Assembly (NCBI RefSeq): GCF_001613505.1
Contig: NZ_BDCM01000014.1
Coordinates: 558,001-622,000 of the forward strand
DNA: 64,000 nucleotides
Direction: 5' to 3'
Origin: Nocardia mikamii NBRC 108933
GTDB lineage: Bacteria > Actinomycetota > Actinomycetes > Mycobacteriales > Mycobacteriaceae
Both the position numbers and the translations under genes were made by a program. The number at the start of each line of letters is the position of its first letter. Position 1 is the stretch's first letter. This document shows positions 41,311 to 50,663 of the stretch, in pieces. The notes under the pieces are model-generated. The model saw nothing but the letters and a program-made list of their open reading frames with translations, was not told the DNA's origin and made no database searches.

Positions 41311-41898
41311 TCAGTTACCGGCGCCGTTCGCCTGGCGGGCATTGGTGATCACGCGGTCGATGAAGCCGTACTCCAGCGCCTGGTCCGCGGTGAACCAGCG
41401 GTCGCGGTCGGCATCGGCGGTCACCTGTTCGATGGACTGACCGGTGTGCTGCGCTTGCAGCTCGTTCAGCTCTCGTTTGGTGTGAGCGAGCTGCTCGGCG
41501 TAGATCGAGATGTCGGCCGCGCTACCGCCGATACCGGCGGAGGGCTGGTGCATCATGATCCGGGTGTGCGGCAATGCGAAGCGCTTGCCCTTGCTGCCCG
41601 CGGTGAGCAGGAACTGGCCCATCGAGGCCGCCAGGCCGAACGCGATGGTCGCGATATCGCATTCGGCGTACTGCATGGTGTCGTAGATGGCCATACCCGC
41701 GGTGACCGACCCACCGGGGGAGTTGATGTAGAGCGAGATGTCGCGGTTCGGGTCCTCGGCCGTGAGCAGCAGGATCTGCGCGCACAGCTTGTTGGCGATG
41801 TCGTCGTCGACCTGGGTGCCCAGGAAGATGATGCGGTCGCGGAGCAAACGCTCGTACACCGAATCACTGAGGTTGAGCCCAGCAGTCGCGGATGTCAT
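41311..41898 (-). CDS. clpP1: ATP-dependent Clp protease proteolytic subunit ClpP1
   Basis: 195 residues from ATG 41898 (MTSATAGLNLSDSVYERLL), which fits the M. tuberculosis ClpP1 N-terminus. A GTG at 41943 with a GGCAGG sequence upstream would add 15 residues and cannot be excluded. Catalytic Ser in FGLAASMGQFLL, His in MMHQPSAGI, Asp in DADRDRWF. First gene of clpP1-clpP2. Confidence 0.95.
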   Translation of the reverse strand: MTSATAGLNLSDSVYERLLRDRIIFLGTQVDDDIANKLCAQILLLTAEDPNRDISLYINSPGGSVTAGMAIYDTMQYAECDIATIAFGLAASMGQFLLTAGSKGKRFALPHTRIMMHQPSAGIGGSAADISIYAEQLAHTKRELNELQAQHTGQSIEQVTADADRDRWFTADQALEYGFIDRVITNARQANGAGN

Positions 41899-42010
41899 GA
41901 CCGGCCCCGACTTCAAAGGTGCCACAGCCTGATTGATTGTCACGGATACCTGCCCTCTCTCGCCGGCACGATGCCTGCCGGCACAGCCTCTGTCCAATAT
42001 GCGGTCTTCC

Positions 42011-42050
42011 GGGGCCCTTCGTGGTTACGCAAGCTACCGCCTCCGTCCCC
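42011..42050. repeat. single diverged copy of the linker core of the 3.9-4.2 kb repeat
   Basis: It reads GGGG, CCCTTCGTGGTTACGC, GCTACCGCCTCCG and CCCC in order, against GGGG, CCCTACGTGGTAACGC, GCTGCCGCCTCCG and CCCC in the tandem array. It lies between tig and clpP1, upstream of the clpP1P2 coding region. Confidence 0.55.
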
Positions 42051-42096
42051 GACGTCCGACCGCGGCCTGATTCGGTTGACACAAACCCTAACGAAA

Positions 42097-42128
42097 CAAG
42101 GCGGCACCGAACTCCCGGTACCGCCTTG
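42097..42128 (-). terminator. tig terminator hairpin
   Basis: CAAGGCGGCACCG, 6-nt loop, CGGTACCGCCTTG: a 13-bp stem with one mismatch, 34 bases downstream of the tig stop. Confidence 0.75.
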
Positions 42129-42162
42129 CTTCGCTTACAGCTGACTCATATGTCGCCGATGG

Positions 42163-43548
42163 CTACTCGGCGGCGTTCTCGGCCGACTCCGAGGCGCCCT
42201 CGGAATCCGGCACCGTCTCGGCCGGCTCACCGAACATCTCGGCGGTGTCGACCGTGTTGCCGTCGGTGTCGGTGACCTTGGCCTTGATCACCACGCCGGC
42301 CAGCGCCTTACCGCGGCGCACGTCGGCGAAGATCGCGCCGAGCTGACCGGCCTGCTGGATCTGCTGGATGAACTGTTCCGGCGCCATGCCGTAGCGCTGC
42401 GACTGGAACAGGATCCGCTCGGTCAGCTCCTGCTGGCCGACCTGAGTGTTCTCCGATTCGGCGACCGCGTCCAGCAGCAGCTGGGTCTTCACCGACTTCT
42501 CGGCGGCCTCCTTGGAGTCCTTGTCGAACTCCTCGCGGGTGCTGCCCTGGGCCTCGAGCGCCTCGGCGAACTTCGCCTCGTCGTGGTCGAACCCGTGCAC
42601 CGCGTCGTGCAGCACGGCGTCGACCTCGGCCTGCACCGCGGCCTCGGGCAGCGGCACCTCGGTCTTGTCCAGCAGCGCCTCGAGCACCTTGTCGCGGATC
42701 TCGCCGGCCTGCTGCACCTTCTTGCTCTGCTCGACCCGCTTGCGCAGATCTTCCTTCAGCTCGTCGATGGTGTCGAATTCGCTTGCCATCTGGGCGAATT
42801 CGTCGTCGGCCTCGGGCAGCTCGCGCTCCTTGACCGAGTTCACCTTCACGGTGATCACGGCTTCCTTACCGGCGTGCTCGCCGGCCACCAGGGTGGAGGT
42901 GAAATCCTTCGACTCCTCCGCCTTGAGGCCGACGAGGGTGTCGTCCAGGCCCTCGATCAGCTGGCCGGAGCCGACCTCGTGCGACAGACCGGAGGTGGTC
43001 GCCTCGGAGACCTCTTCGCCGTCCACGGTGGCCGACAGGTCGATGGAGACGAAGTCGCCCTCCTGCACGGCGCGCTCGACGGTCTTCAGGGTTCCGAAGC
43101 GCTGACGCAGCGACTGCAGCTGCTGCTCGATGTCCTCGTCGCCGATGCTCAGCGGATCGACGGTGACCTCGATGCTCTCGTAGTCGGGCAGCGCGATCTC
43201 GGGACGGACGTCGACCTCGGCGGTGAACGCCAGCTCGTCGCCGTCCTCGATCTTGGTGATCTCGATCTCGGGCTGGCCGAGCACCTTCACCTCGGAGGCG
43301 GTGACGGCCTCGCTGTAGCGCGCCGGCAGCGCGTCGTTGACGACCTGCTCCAGGATGGCGCCGCGACCGAGGCGGGCCTCGAGCAGCTTGGCCGGGGCCT
43401 TGCCCGGACGGAAGCCGGGAATGCGAACCTGCTGGGCCAGCGCCCGGTACGCCTTATCGAAGTCCGGCTTCAGCTCCTCGAAGGGCACCTCGACATTGAT
43501 GCGGACCCGGGTCGGGCTCAGCTGCTCGACGGTGCTCTTCACGGACAT
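42163..43548 (-). CDS. tig: trigger factor
   Basis: 461 residues. The N-terminal ribosome-binding domain carries the signature region GFRPGKAPAKLLEARLG (about 46-62), followed by an FKBP-type PPIase domain (about 155-245, EGDFVSIDLSATVDG) and the helical chaperone arms. The C-terminus is Glu/Ala/Ser-rich. It sits at the tunnel exit and holds nascent chains. Same order tig-clpP1-clpP2-clpX as in M. tuberculosis. Confidence 0.97.
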   Translation of the reverse strand: MSVKSTVEQLSPTRVRINVEVPFEELKPDFDKAYRALAQQVRIPGFRPGKAPAKLLEARLGRGAILEQVVNDALPARYSEAVTASEVKVLGQPEIEITKIEDGDELAFTAEVDVRPEIALPDYESIEVTVDPLSIGDEDIEQQLQSLRQRFGTLKTVERAVQEGDFVSIDLSATVDGEEVSEATTSGLSHEVGSGQLIEGLDDTLVGLKAEESKDFTSTLVAGEHAGKEAVITVKVNSVKERELPEADDEFAQMASEFDTIDELKEDLRKRVEQSKKVQQAGEIRDKVLEALLDKTEVPLPEAAVQAEVDAVLHDAVHGFDHDEAKFAEALEAQGSTREEFDKDSKEAAEKSVKTQLLLDAVAESENTQVGQQELTERILFQSQRYGMAPEQFIQQIQQAGQLGAIFADVRRGKALAGVVIKAKVTDTDGNTVDTAEMFGEPAETVPDSEGASESAENAAE

Positions 43549-43747
43549 GCTCCTTGTTCGTTGTTCACTGGTCTGTGTGGCCGCCGGACGGAGGTGTGAT
43601 CCGCCGGCGACGATGTTCGGGTGCCGCCGTACAACGGCGCTGTCTCCCCCCGAAATCGCATCCGATCAAGGGTAGTCGACAGCAGTATTCGGGCCGCAAT
43701 CGGCTGGCCCGCCTCGTTCGGCGGCAGCTGTGCCGGCAAGGCGTCGA

Positions 43748-44329
43748 TCAACCGACCTTCACGGCATCGGTGACGAAGACGAGGGTTTCGTTGGGCTTCA
43801 CACCCTGGCCGCCCTGGCCGTAGCCGAGGTCCGGCGGAATGATCAGCAGGCGGCGGCCGCCCTGTTTGATGCCGATCAGGCCCTGGTCCCAGCCCTGGAT
43901 GACCTCACCGGTGCCGAGGGTGAGCGGGAAGGTCTGGCCACGGCCGAAGGAGCTGTCCAGCTTCTTCTTGTCCGACCAGGTGACCAGCGTGTAGTTCATC
44001 TCCACCGGCTGGCCGGTCGCCGCCGCCGGGCCGGTGCCCTCGACGAGATCCTTGGTGACCAGTTGCTTCGGCGGATCGCAGTTGTCGGGAATGGTGATGG
44101 TCGGCGCCTGGCCGAAGCCGCCGGTGACACCGATGTCGTCGGCGGTGCATTCGCGGCCGTGGCTCGCCGTGGGAGCCGCGGCGGCCGAGGTGCCCGCGGT
44201 CGGCTGGGTGCCTGCGACGGTGCTCGAGGTCGTCGCCGAGCCGTTGTCGTCGTTGCCGCCGCAGGCGGTGAGGGCGACCGCCGCGACCGCGACGGCGGCC
44301 GTGCCGATGATCCTGGCCAAAGTCTGCAT
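43748..44329 (-). CDS. FKBP-type peptidyl-prolyl isomerase lipoprotein
   Basis: 193 residues from ATG 44329. Signal sequence with lipobox LTAC (AVALTACGGN), so it is anchored to the outer face of the membrane. A Thr/Ser/Ala linker follows, then an FKBP domain at about 95-192 with VEMNYTLVTW, FPLTLGTGEVIQGWDQGL and GRRLLIIPPDLGYG, containing the aromatic proline-binding pocket residues. It likely helps fold exported proteins. Divergent from phosphoketolase. Confidence 0.93.
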   Translation of the reverse strand: MQTLARIIGTAAVAVAAVALTACGGNDDNGSATTSSTVAGTQPTAGTSAAAAPTASHGRECTADDIGVTGGFGQAPTITIPDNCDPPKQLVTKDLVEGTGPAAATGQPVEMNYTLVTWSDKKKLDSSFGRGQTFPLTLGTGEVIQGWDQGLIGIKQGGRRLLIIPPDLGYGQGGQGVKPNETLVFVTDAVKVG

Positions 44330-44539
44330 GCGCCGCACCCTAATCGGTGCGGGGAACGATCCGGCTGTGGGCCCCGTCACCGCCGTTCGATTCGGCGGGC
44401 GCGGGAGGTTTTCCGGCGGCGGGTGCGGATATCCGGGCTGCGGGTGCGGATCGGCCCGGGAACGTCGCGGCCCGGTAGCCTGGCGTCGAGTCTCCATCCG
44501 AAGCGGTTACCCGAACACCCCACTGCGAGGAGCACGATC

Positions 44540-47035
44540 GTGACCGACTTGGCGAGTTCGGAAGGTCCGGTGCCGGCCACCGACCCGACCGGCGCGGATA
44601 CGGCGGCCGACAACATCGGCGGTAGCGGCGGCGCCACGATCGCGCCCGAACCGTATCGGCTGGCCGAGGTCCCCGGCCCGCTGTCCCCGGACGAACTCGC
44701 CGATCTCGACGCGTGGTGGCGCGCGGCGAACTATCTGGCGGTGGGCCAGATCTATCTGACGGCCAATCCCCTGCTGCGCACCCCGCTGGCGGCCGAGCAC
44801 ATCAAACCGCGTCTGCTCGGGCACTTCGGGACCGTGCCGGGACTGAATTTGGTCTGGGCCCATGCCAATCGGGCGATCCGGGCCCGCGATCTGAACGCGG
44901 TCTTCGTCGCCGGACCGGGACACGGTGGCCCGGGACCGAATGCGTGTGCCTGGCTGGAAGGCACGTATTCCGAGCTGTACAGCAACATTTCGCGCGACGG
45001 GACCGGGATGGGCGCGCTGTTCGCGCAGTTCTCCTACCCCGGCGGCGTGCCCAGCCATTGCGCACCCGAGACACCGGGTTCCTTCCACGAGGGCGGCGAA
45101 CTCGGCTACTCCCTGCTGCACGCCTACGGCGCCGCGCTCGACCATCCCGACCTGACCGTGTTCTGCGTGATCGGCGACGGCGAGGCCGAGACCGGGCCGC
45201 TGGCGACCAGCTGGCACGCGAACAAATTCCTCAATCCGGCGCGCGACGGCGCGGTGCTGCCCATCCTGGCGCTCAACCAGTACAAGATCGCGAATCCGAC
45301 CCTGCTGGCCCGCATTCCGGAAGCCGAACTGCTGTCGCTGCTGCACGGTTACGGCTACGACCCGATCATCGTCGCCGGGAACGACCCCGCGGCCGTACAC
45401 CAGGCGATGGCCACCGCGCTGGACCGCAGCCTGGACCGCATCGCCGAATTCCAGCGCGCCGCGCGCGAGAGTGCCGACGGGACACGGCCCCGCTGGCCGA
45501 TGATCGTGCTGCGCACGCCCAAGGGCTGGACGTGCCCGCCGGTGGTCGACGGCGACCAGGTGGAGGGCACCTTCCGCGCCCATCAGGTGCCGCTCCCGGC
45601 CGCGCGTTCCGACGACGGTCACCGCCGGGTGCTCGAGCAGTGGCTGCGGTCGTATCGTCCCGCGGAATTGTTCGACGAGGACGGCCGCCCGTATCCGCAG
45701 TTGCTGCGCCAGGTCCCGGCGGGGCCGCGGCGGATGAGCGCCAATCCGGTGGCCAACGGCGGCGCCACGATGCAGGATCTGCGACTGCCCGATTGGCGGC
45801 GCTACGGCGTGGAGGTCACCGCGCCGGGTGCCACCTCGCACGAGGCCACCCAGGTGCTGGGCACGTGGCTGCGCGATGTCACCGATGCCAACCGCGACAA
45901 TTTCCTGATCTTCGCGCCCGACGAATTGGCCAGTAACCGGCTCCAGGACGTACTCACCGTCACCGGCCGCAACTGGCAGGCCGACATCGGCGAATTCGAC
46001 GTGAAATTGGACCGCCGCGGCCGCGTGATCGAGGTGCTGTCGGAGCATATGTGCCAGGGCCTGCTGGAGGGCTACCTGCTCACCGGGCGGCACGGTGTGT
46101 TCACCTGTTACGAGGCATTCATCCACATCGTCGACGCGATGTTCAACCAGCACGCGAAATGGCTGGACGCCAGCGGCGCGGTGCCGTGGCGCCGGCCCGT
46201 TCCGAGCCTGAATTATCTGCTGACCTCTCATGTGTGGCGGCAGGATCACAACGGATTCACCCATCAGGACCCGGGTTTCCTCGATGTGGTGATGAACAAG
46301 CAGCCTTCGATCGTGCGCGTCTATCTGCCGCCGGACGCCAATACGCTGCTGTCGACCTACGACCACTGCCTGCGTTCCCGCCATTACGTGAACGTGGTGG
46401 TGGCCGGCAAACAGCCGCAGGCGGATTGGCTGTCGGTCGACGAGGCGCGTCTGCACTGTGCCCGCGGGGCCGGTATCTGGGAATGGGCCGGCCACAACGA
46501 CAAGGCGGGCACGACCCCCGATGTCGTGCTGGCCTGCGCCGGCGACGTGCCGACCCTGGAGACGCTGGCGGCCGCCGCCATTCTGCGGGAACGGCTGCCG
46601 CAGTTGAGCATTCGCGTGGTGAACGTGGTCGATCTGATGCGACTGCTGCCGGCGGACGAACATCCGCACGGCCTGCCCGATCGCGAATTCGACACGTTGT
46701 TCACCCGGGATCGGCCGATCATCTTCGCCTTCCACGGCTATCCCTGGCTGATTCACCGGCTCACCTATCGGCGCACCAACCACGACGGGCTGCACGTGCG
46801 CGGATACAAGGAGAAAGGCACCACCACGACCCCGTTCGACATGGTGATGCTCAACGACCTCGACCGCTATCACCTGGTGATGGATGTGATCGACCGCGTT
46901 CCCGGACTGGGCACCCAGGCGGCCGGACTGCGGCAGGAAATGGCCGACGCCCGTCTGGCCGCGCGTATCTGGACGCGCGAGCACGGCGCCGATATTCCGG
47001 AGGTGGCCGACTGGCGCTGGCCGTACGGCCGATAA
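44540..47035 (+). CDS. xylulose-5-phosphate/fructose-6-phosphate phosphoketolase
   Basis: 831 residues from GTG 44540 (GAGGAGC upstream); the open frame reaches much further left, but that part is antisense to the FKBP gene. ThDP enzyme: VAGPGHGGPGPNACAWLEG, YPGGVPSHCAPETPGS, IGDGEAETGPLATSWH and ALNQYKIANPT are phosphoketolase signatures. It splits xylulose-5-P (and often fructose-6-P) with phosphate into acetyl-P and a triose- or tetrose-P, giving a short cut to acetyl units. The acetate kinase/phosphotransacetylase genes often linked to it are not here. The N-terminal 35 residues are an unusual acidic Ala/Thr/Gly-rich extension. Confidence 0.95.
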   Translation: MTDLASSEGPVPATDPTGADTAADNIGGSGGATIAPEPYRLAEVPGPLSPDELADLDAWWRAANYLAVGQIYLTANPLLRTPLAAEHIKPRLLGHFGTVPGLNLVWAHANRAIRARDLNAVFVAGPGHGGPGPNACAWLEGTYSELYSNISRDGTGMGALFAQFSYPGGVPSHCAPETPGSFHEGGELGYSLLHAYGAALDHPDLTVFCVIGDGEAETGPLATSWHANKFLNPARDGAVLPILALNQYKIANPTLLARIPEAELLSLLHGYGYDPIIVAGNDPAAVHQAMATALDRSLDRIAEFQRAARESADGTRPRWPMIVLRTPKGWTCPPVVDGDQVEGTFRAHQVPLPAARSDDGHRRVLEQWLRSYRPAELFDEDGRPYPQLLRQVPAGPRRMSANPVANGGATMQDLRLPDWRRYGVEVTAPGATSHEATQVLGTWLRDVTDANRDNFLIFAPDELASNRLQDVLTVTGRNWQADIGEFDVKLDRRGRVIEVLSEHMCQGLLEGYLLTGRHGVFTCYEAFIHIVDAMFNQHAKWLDASGAVPWRRPVPSLNYLLTSHVWRQDHNGFTHQDPGFLDVVMNKQPSIVRVYLPPDANTLLSTYDHCLRSRHYVNVVVAGKQPQADWLSVDEARLHCARGAGIWEWAGHNDKAGTTPDVVLACAGDVPTLETLAAAAILRERLPQLSIRVVNVVDLMRLLPADEHPHGLPDREFDTLFTRDRPIIFAFHGYPWLIHRLTYRRTNHDGLHVRGYKEKGTTTTPFDMVMLNDLDRYHLVMDVIDRVPGLGTQAAGLRQEMADARLAARIWTREHGADIPEVADWRWPYGR

Positions 47036-47116
47036 CCCTCGCCCGTACCCGTGTTCGGAGTTAGGCTCCGCGTGTGCCGCCGGGACTGGGGTACGAACGA
47101 GGAACGGATATGCCGC

Positions 47117-47707
47117 ATGGAACTGCCCTCTACCGCCGCGGTGGTCCGCGCCGTGCCGCTTGTCGATCCGACGCCCGCCGGGACGGCTTCGTTCACCCTG
47201 CATTTCACGGGATATCTCTATGCCGTCGGACTGCGCGACGCCTTCGCCGATCTGATCGCCCGGCACGAACAACTCCGCACCGTGTACCCGATGCCCGGTT
47301 CGAGTGCCGCGCCGCGCGTTTTGTCCGCGACCACCGCAGTCATGCCACGGCTGGTGCCGACGCCGGTGGACGCGGCCGAACTGCCGGACGCGATCACCGA
47401 ATTCATGGACGCGGAAACGGCTGCGCCGCTGTCGGTTCCGGTGCGGGCGAGGACCTTCCGGCCGCTCGGCGATCCCGAGGACGTTCCACACCATCTGCTG
47501 GTGGTGATTCTGCGGCGGGCCGCGGTCGACCGCGTAACGCCGGCCCGGCTGGCGCGCGATCTCATGACCGCCTACGCCGCGCGTCGCCGTAACCTCGTCC
47601 CGACGTGGGATGCTGCGCGCCCCGCCCATCGGCTGACCGTGCACGAACTCCAGGGCGTCCGGCTCGTCGAATCCGCTGGCGAGGAGATCGCCGACGCCTA
47701 CCGCTGA
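47117..47707 (+). CDS. condensation-domain-like protein, half length, degenerate active site
   Basis: 196 residues from ATG 47117. Residues 40-58 (RDAFADLIARHEQLRTVYP) and 124-160 (VPHHLLVVILRRAAVDRVTPARLARDL and on) match the first half of the NRPS condensation domain and related CoA-dependent acyltransferases. The catalytic HHxxxDG is RRAAVDR here, so both histidines and the glycine are lost and catalysis is unlikely. The C-terminal half (DFGWG side) is absent. It is intact as an open frame, so it may be a binding or scaffold protein rather than a pseudogene. It ends 3 bp before the convergent NUDIX stop. Confidence 0.6.
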   Translation: MELPSTAAVVRAVPLVDPTPAGTASFTLHFTGYLYAVGLRDAFADLIARHEQLRTVYPMPGSSAAPRVLSATTAVMPRLVPTPVDAAELPDAITEFMDAETAAPLSVPVRARTFRPLGDPEDVPHHLLVVILRRAAVDRVTPARLARDLMTAYAARRRNLVPTWDAARPAHRLTVHELQGVRLVESAGEEIADAYR

Positions 47708-47710
47708 ACC

Positions 47711-48202
47711 TCAGCCCTCCGCGAGCACCTCGGCGAGCCGGTCCAGGAACGGACGCTGACCAGCGACGATCTTCTCGCGGGCGAGCTCCGGTTCGAGCCA
47801 CTCGACCCGATCGATCTCCGGGAACGTCTGCATGCGGCCGGATCTCGGCGGCCACTGCATCTCGAAGGTGCCTGGGACCACTCGGTCCGGATCCAGGTCG
47901 CCGGGCACGGCCCACACGGTGACCTGCTTGCGGGAGCGACCGCTGCCGTACTGCGACTCCCCCAGCGCGATCCACTCGCCGTCGGGCACGGGCAGGCCCA
48001 GTTCCTCGGTGAACTCACGCGCCGCGGCCGTCCGGGCATCCTCGGAATCCGGTGCGTACTCGCCCTTGGGGACCGACCAGGCACCGGCATCCTTGCGCGC
48101 CCAGTACGGACCGCCCATATGTCCGAGCAACACCTGCAGTCGCGGGGCATGCCGGAACAGCAGAACTCCCGCACTGTATTTCGACGCCGTGGCTCCGGTC
48201 AT
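47711..48202 (-). CDS. NUDIX hydrolase
   Basis: 163 residues from ATG 48202; a GTG at 48220 is possible. The NUDIX box is PKGEY...E-x7-REFTEELGL, with the helix glycine one residue further from the Glu than the strict consensus. The whole-protein pattern (SAGVLLFRHAPRLQVLLGH, WSVPKGEY) fits a family annotated as NTP pyrophosphohydrolases or RNA-decay-related hydrolases. It hydrolyses a nucleoside diphosphate linked to another group; the substrate is unknown. Confidence 0.9.
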   Translation of the reverse strand: MTGATASKYSAGVLLFRHAPRLQVLLGHMGGPYWARKDAGAWSVPKGEYAPDSEDARTAAAREFTEELGLPVPDGEWIALGESQYGSGRSRKQVTVWAVPGDLDPDRVVPGTFEMQWPPRSGRMQTFPEIDRVEWLEPELAREKIVAGQRPFLDRLAEVLAEG

Positions 48203-48265
48203 GGTCGCAGTCTGCCGCACCGAACCGAAGCGGTGGCGACACAGGGCCGCCTCGCGCCGCGCGGG

Positions 48266-50320
48266 TTACCGGGCGGCCGTCGGCACCGTCAGGTCGTAGA
48301 CCTTGGTGCCGCCGACATCGGTCGCCGCGTACGTGCTCTCGACCCACTGGGCGATCCGGCCGGCCGCCGAGGTCTCCCCCGATCCGGGGCCGCGTCGCTC
48401 GGACCCGATGAAATAGTGCATGCGCCCCTGTGCGACATCGGCGCGGAACCGATCGAGGGTCGGGGACGGATCGCCGCCACCGAATCCGCCGATCGGCATG
48501 ACCGCGTAACCCGAATCGAGCTGCAGGTCCGCGGCCCCCATCGAGCTGATCGCCGCGGCCGCCCACGTGTAGCCGGCGCCGGTGTTCTTCAACAGATCGA
48601 TCAACTGCCGATTCGTCCGCTCACCCATACCGGGACCGGACGGACGGTCGGTGGATGTGCGCTGCCCTGCGCCGGATCCGGCCGCGACGCATCGATTTTC
48701 CGCCCCAGCAGGCGGTGCGCCTGGTACCTCGGGGCCCGGGCGAGTCCCGTTCGCGCCCGGCATGCCCGGCGCGGCGGGCCCGCACGCGCCACCAGGGCCG
48801 CCCGGTCCGAAGCCGAAGCCGAACCCGCCGCTGGTCTTCGGTCCGGCGAGGACGATGCCGCCGTTGTGGGCGGAGGCGATGGTCTGGATCGAGTAGGCCA
48901 CCGGCCCGGCGATCGCGACAGCCACCGCGAGGGCGGCCGTCCAGGCGGCCGTCCGGCGCGGTTGCGGTATCCCCAGCGCGACGGTCGCGACCGCGCCGGC
49001 GACCCCGATGAGCCACCGCAACCACGGCACGAAATCCGGGGTGCGATCGAGCAGTATCACCGCGGTGACCGTCGTCAGCCCGATGGCGGCGGCCAGAACG
49101 AGCCGGACGCCGAGCCGATCACGCTGCCGCCACAGCACCACCGCCCCGATCGCGGCCGCACCGGCGACGCCGGGCGCCAGGGCAACGGTGTAGTACTGAT
49201 GGAAGATTCCCTTCATGAAGCTGAACACCAGCGCGGTGACCACCGCCCAGCCACCCCACAGCAGCAGCGCGGCCCGCCGGGTGTCGGTGCGGGGCGCCCT
49301 GCCGCACAGCACGACAGCCGCGACACACAGGATCAGCGCCGCCGGGATCAACCAGGCGATCTGACCGCCGACGGTCTCGCTGAACAATCGCGTGATCCCG
49401 GCCTCCGAACCGAACGACGGCCCGTGGCCGCGACCACCGGGTCCGGGTGGACCGCCGAATCCGCCGCCGGAATCGACGCCGAGCCGCTGCAGTCCGTTGT
49501 AGCCGAGCGTCAGCTCGATGATCGAATCGTGTTTCGAACCACCGAAATACGGCCGCGAATCGGCGGGCCACAGTTGCGCGACCAACACCCACCACCCGGC
49601 GCCGACCACCAGCGCGGTTCCGGCGGCGAGCAGTTGCAGCAGCCGCTTACCCAGCCGGGGCGGCCCGGCGAACAGATAGGTCAGCGCCAGCGCGGGCACG
49701 ACCAGCAGCACCTGCAACTGCTTGGCCAGGAATCCGAGTCCGACGAAGCCGCCGCACAGCAGCAGCCAGCGCCACCGGCCGTCCTCGAGAGCACGTGTCA
49801 TCGCCCACACCGCGGCGATCATCAGCAGCACCAGCAGCGCGTCCGGGTTGTTGTAGCGGAACATGAGCGTGGCCACCGGCGTGACCGCCAGCGCGAGCCC
49901 GCCGAGCAGCCCGGCCCCGGGGCCGAAGGTCCGGCGCAGCGTCGACCGGAGCAGGGCGACCGCGGCGACCGCGATCAGCACCTGCGGGATCAGCATGCTC
50001 CAGCTGTTCATCCCGAACAGGCGAGCCGAGATCTCCATCGGCCACAGCGACGCGGGCGTCTTGTCGACGGTGATCGAATTGCCCCAGTCCGAGGAACCGA
50101 AGAAGAACGCCTTCCACGATTTCGCACCCGACTGCACCGCGGCGGCGTAGAAGGAATTGGCCCAGCCGTTCGCGCTCAGATTCCACAGATAGGCGATCGC
50201 GGTGCCGCCCAGCAACGCGGCGAGGCCCAGGTACTCCCACGGCAGGCTCCGGGTGCGGCCCCGACCGGGCGTCGTCACGCCGTCCGCCGGGCGGCCCGGC
50301 GCGATTGCAGTTTCGGTCAT
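48266..50320 (-). CDS. membrane glycosyltransferase, GT39/ArnT-like (YkcB type)
   Basis: 684 residues from ATG 50320; ATG 50329 is also possible and no clear ribosome site is seen. About 11-12 transmembrane helices in the first 480 residues, with the extracytoplasmic loop 'NSFYAAAVQSGAKSWKAFFFG' then DKTPASLWPM that in this family carries the active-site acid region. A Gly/Pro-rich extracytoplasmic segment (about 270-290 and 530-600) and a C-terminal soluble domain follow. It would use a polyprenyl-phosphate sugar and decorate an envelope component or protein. Alone in its transcription unit. Confidence 0.85.
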   Translation of the reverse strand: MTETAIAPGRPADGVTTPGRGRTRSLPWEYLGLAALLGGTAIAYLWNLSANGWANSFYAAAVQSGAKSWKAFFFGSSDWGNSITVDKTPASLWPMEISARLFGMNSWSMLIPQVLIAVAAVALLRSTLRRTFGPGAGLLGGLALAVTPVATLMFRYNNPDALLVLLMIAAVWAMTRALEDGRWRWLLLCGGFVGLGFLAKQLQVLLVVPALALTYLFAGPPRLGKRLLQLLAAGTALVVGAGWWVLVAQLWPADSRPYFGGSKHDSIIELTLGYNGLQRLGVDSGGGFGGPPGPGGRGHGPSFGSEAGITRLFSETVGGQIAWLIPAALILCVAAVVLCGRAPRTDTRRAALLLWGGWAVVTALVFSFMKGIFHQYYTVALAPGVAGAAAIGAVVLWRQRDRLGVRLVLAAAIGLTTVTAVILLDRTPDFVPWLRWLIGVAGAVATVALGIPQPRRTAAWTAALAVAVAIAGPVAYSIQTIASAHNGGIVLAGPKTSGGFGFGFGPGGPGGACGPAAPGMPGANGTRPGPEVPGAPPAGAENRCVAAGSGAGQRTSTDRPSGPGMGERTNRQLIDLLKNTGAGYTWAAAAISSMGAADLQLDSGYAVMPIGGFGGGDPSPTLDRFRADVAQGRMHYFIGSERRGPGSGETSAAGRIAQWVESTYAATDVGGTKVYDLTVPTAAR

Positions 50321-50663
50321 GGCTGCCATGATGGTCGGCCGCGCCGCCGACCGGCTGGGACGGCGCTGGGAGAAACCTGTGAACCCCCCAGCGGTCCACC
50401 CGGCCCGGTGATCCACCTCGCCCGGTGAGGAGAGGACCGTCACTGTCCCGCGATGCCGGGGAAACCGCCGGGACGAGATAGGCTGAGCGAGGAGTACCGG
50501 TTACTCGTACTCCCTCCGTCGTGGATGTCTACTCTTCGCGTCGGCCACCAGCGGTCGGTCTCCGCGCGGGCTACGAACCCCAGCGCGGCGGCAGCACGAC
50601 ACCGCTGCAACCCCAGCGCCGCTGCGGTTCACCTCTGCTGCTCGAAAGGCACCACGACTACTC
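50321..50663 (+). promoter_or_regulatory. helicase upstream region with long leader
   Basis: 343 bases between divergent genes. The plus strand has a TAGGCT -10-like element at 50479-50484. After it come competing small inverted repeats (GGAGTA at 50491 with TACTCC at 50508, and GAGTA/TACTC nearer), then about 150 bases before the helicase ATG. DEAD-box helicase mRNAs often have long regulatory leaders; no known RNA motif is recognised here. An AAAGG at 50645 is the only ribosome-site candidate and is 14 bases from the ATG. Confidence 0.4.

Noticed and set aside
41899..42162. ClgR-type box upstream of clpP1
   Set aside because: I could not find a convincing paired CGC/GCG operator; the only notable sequence is the repeat core.
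43730..44539. Long N-terminal extension of phosphoketolase
   Set aside because: This part runs antisense to the FKBP lipoprotein gene; GTG 44540 has a good ribosome site and gives the normal enzyme.
47072..47116. GTG 47072 as start of the condensation-like protein
   Set aside because: The added residues (VCRRDWGTNEERICR) match nothing in the family and there is no ribosome site; ATG 47117 gives the recognisable N-terminus.
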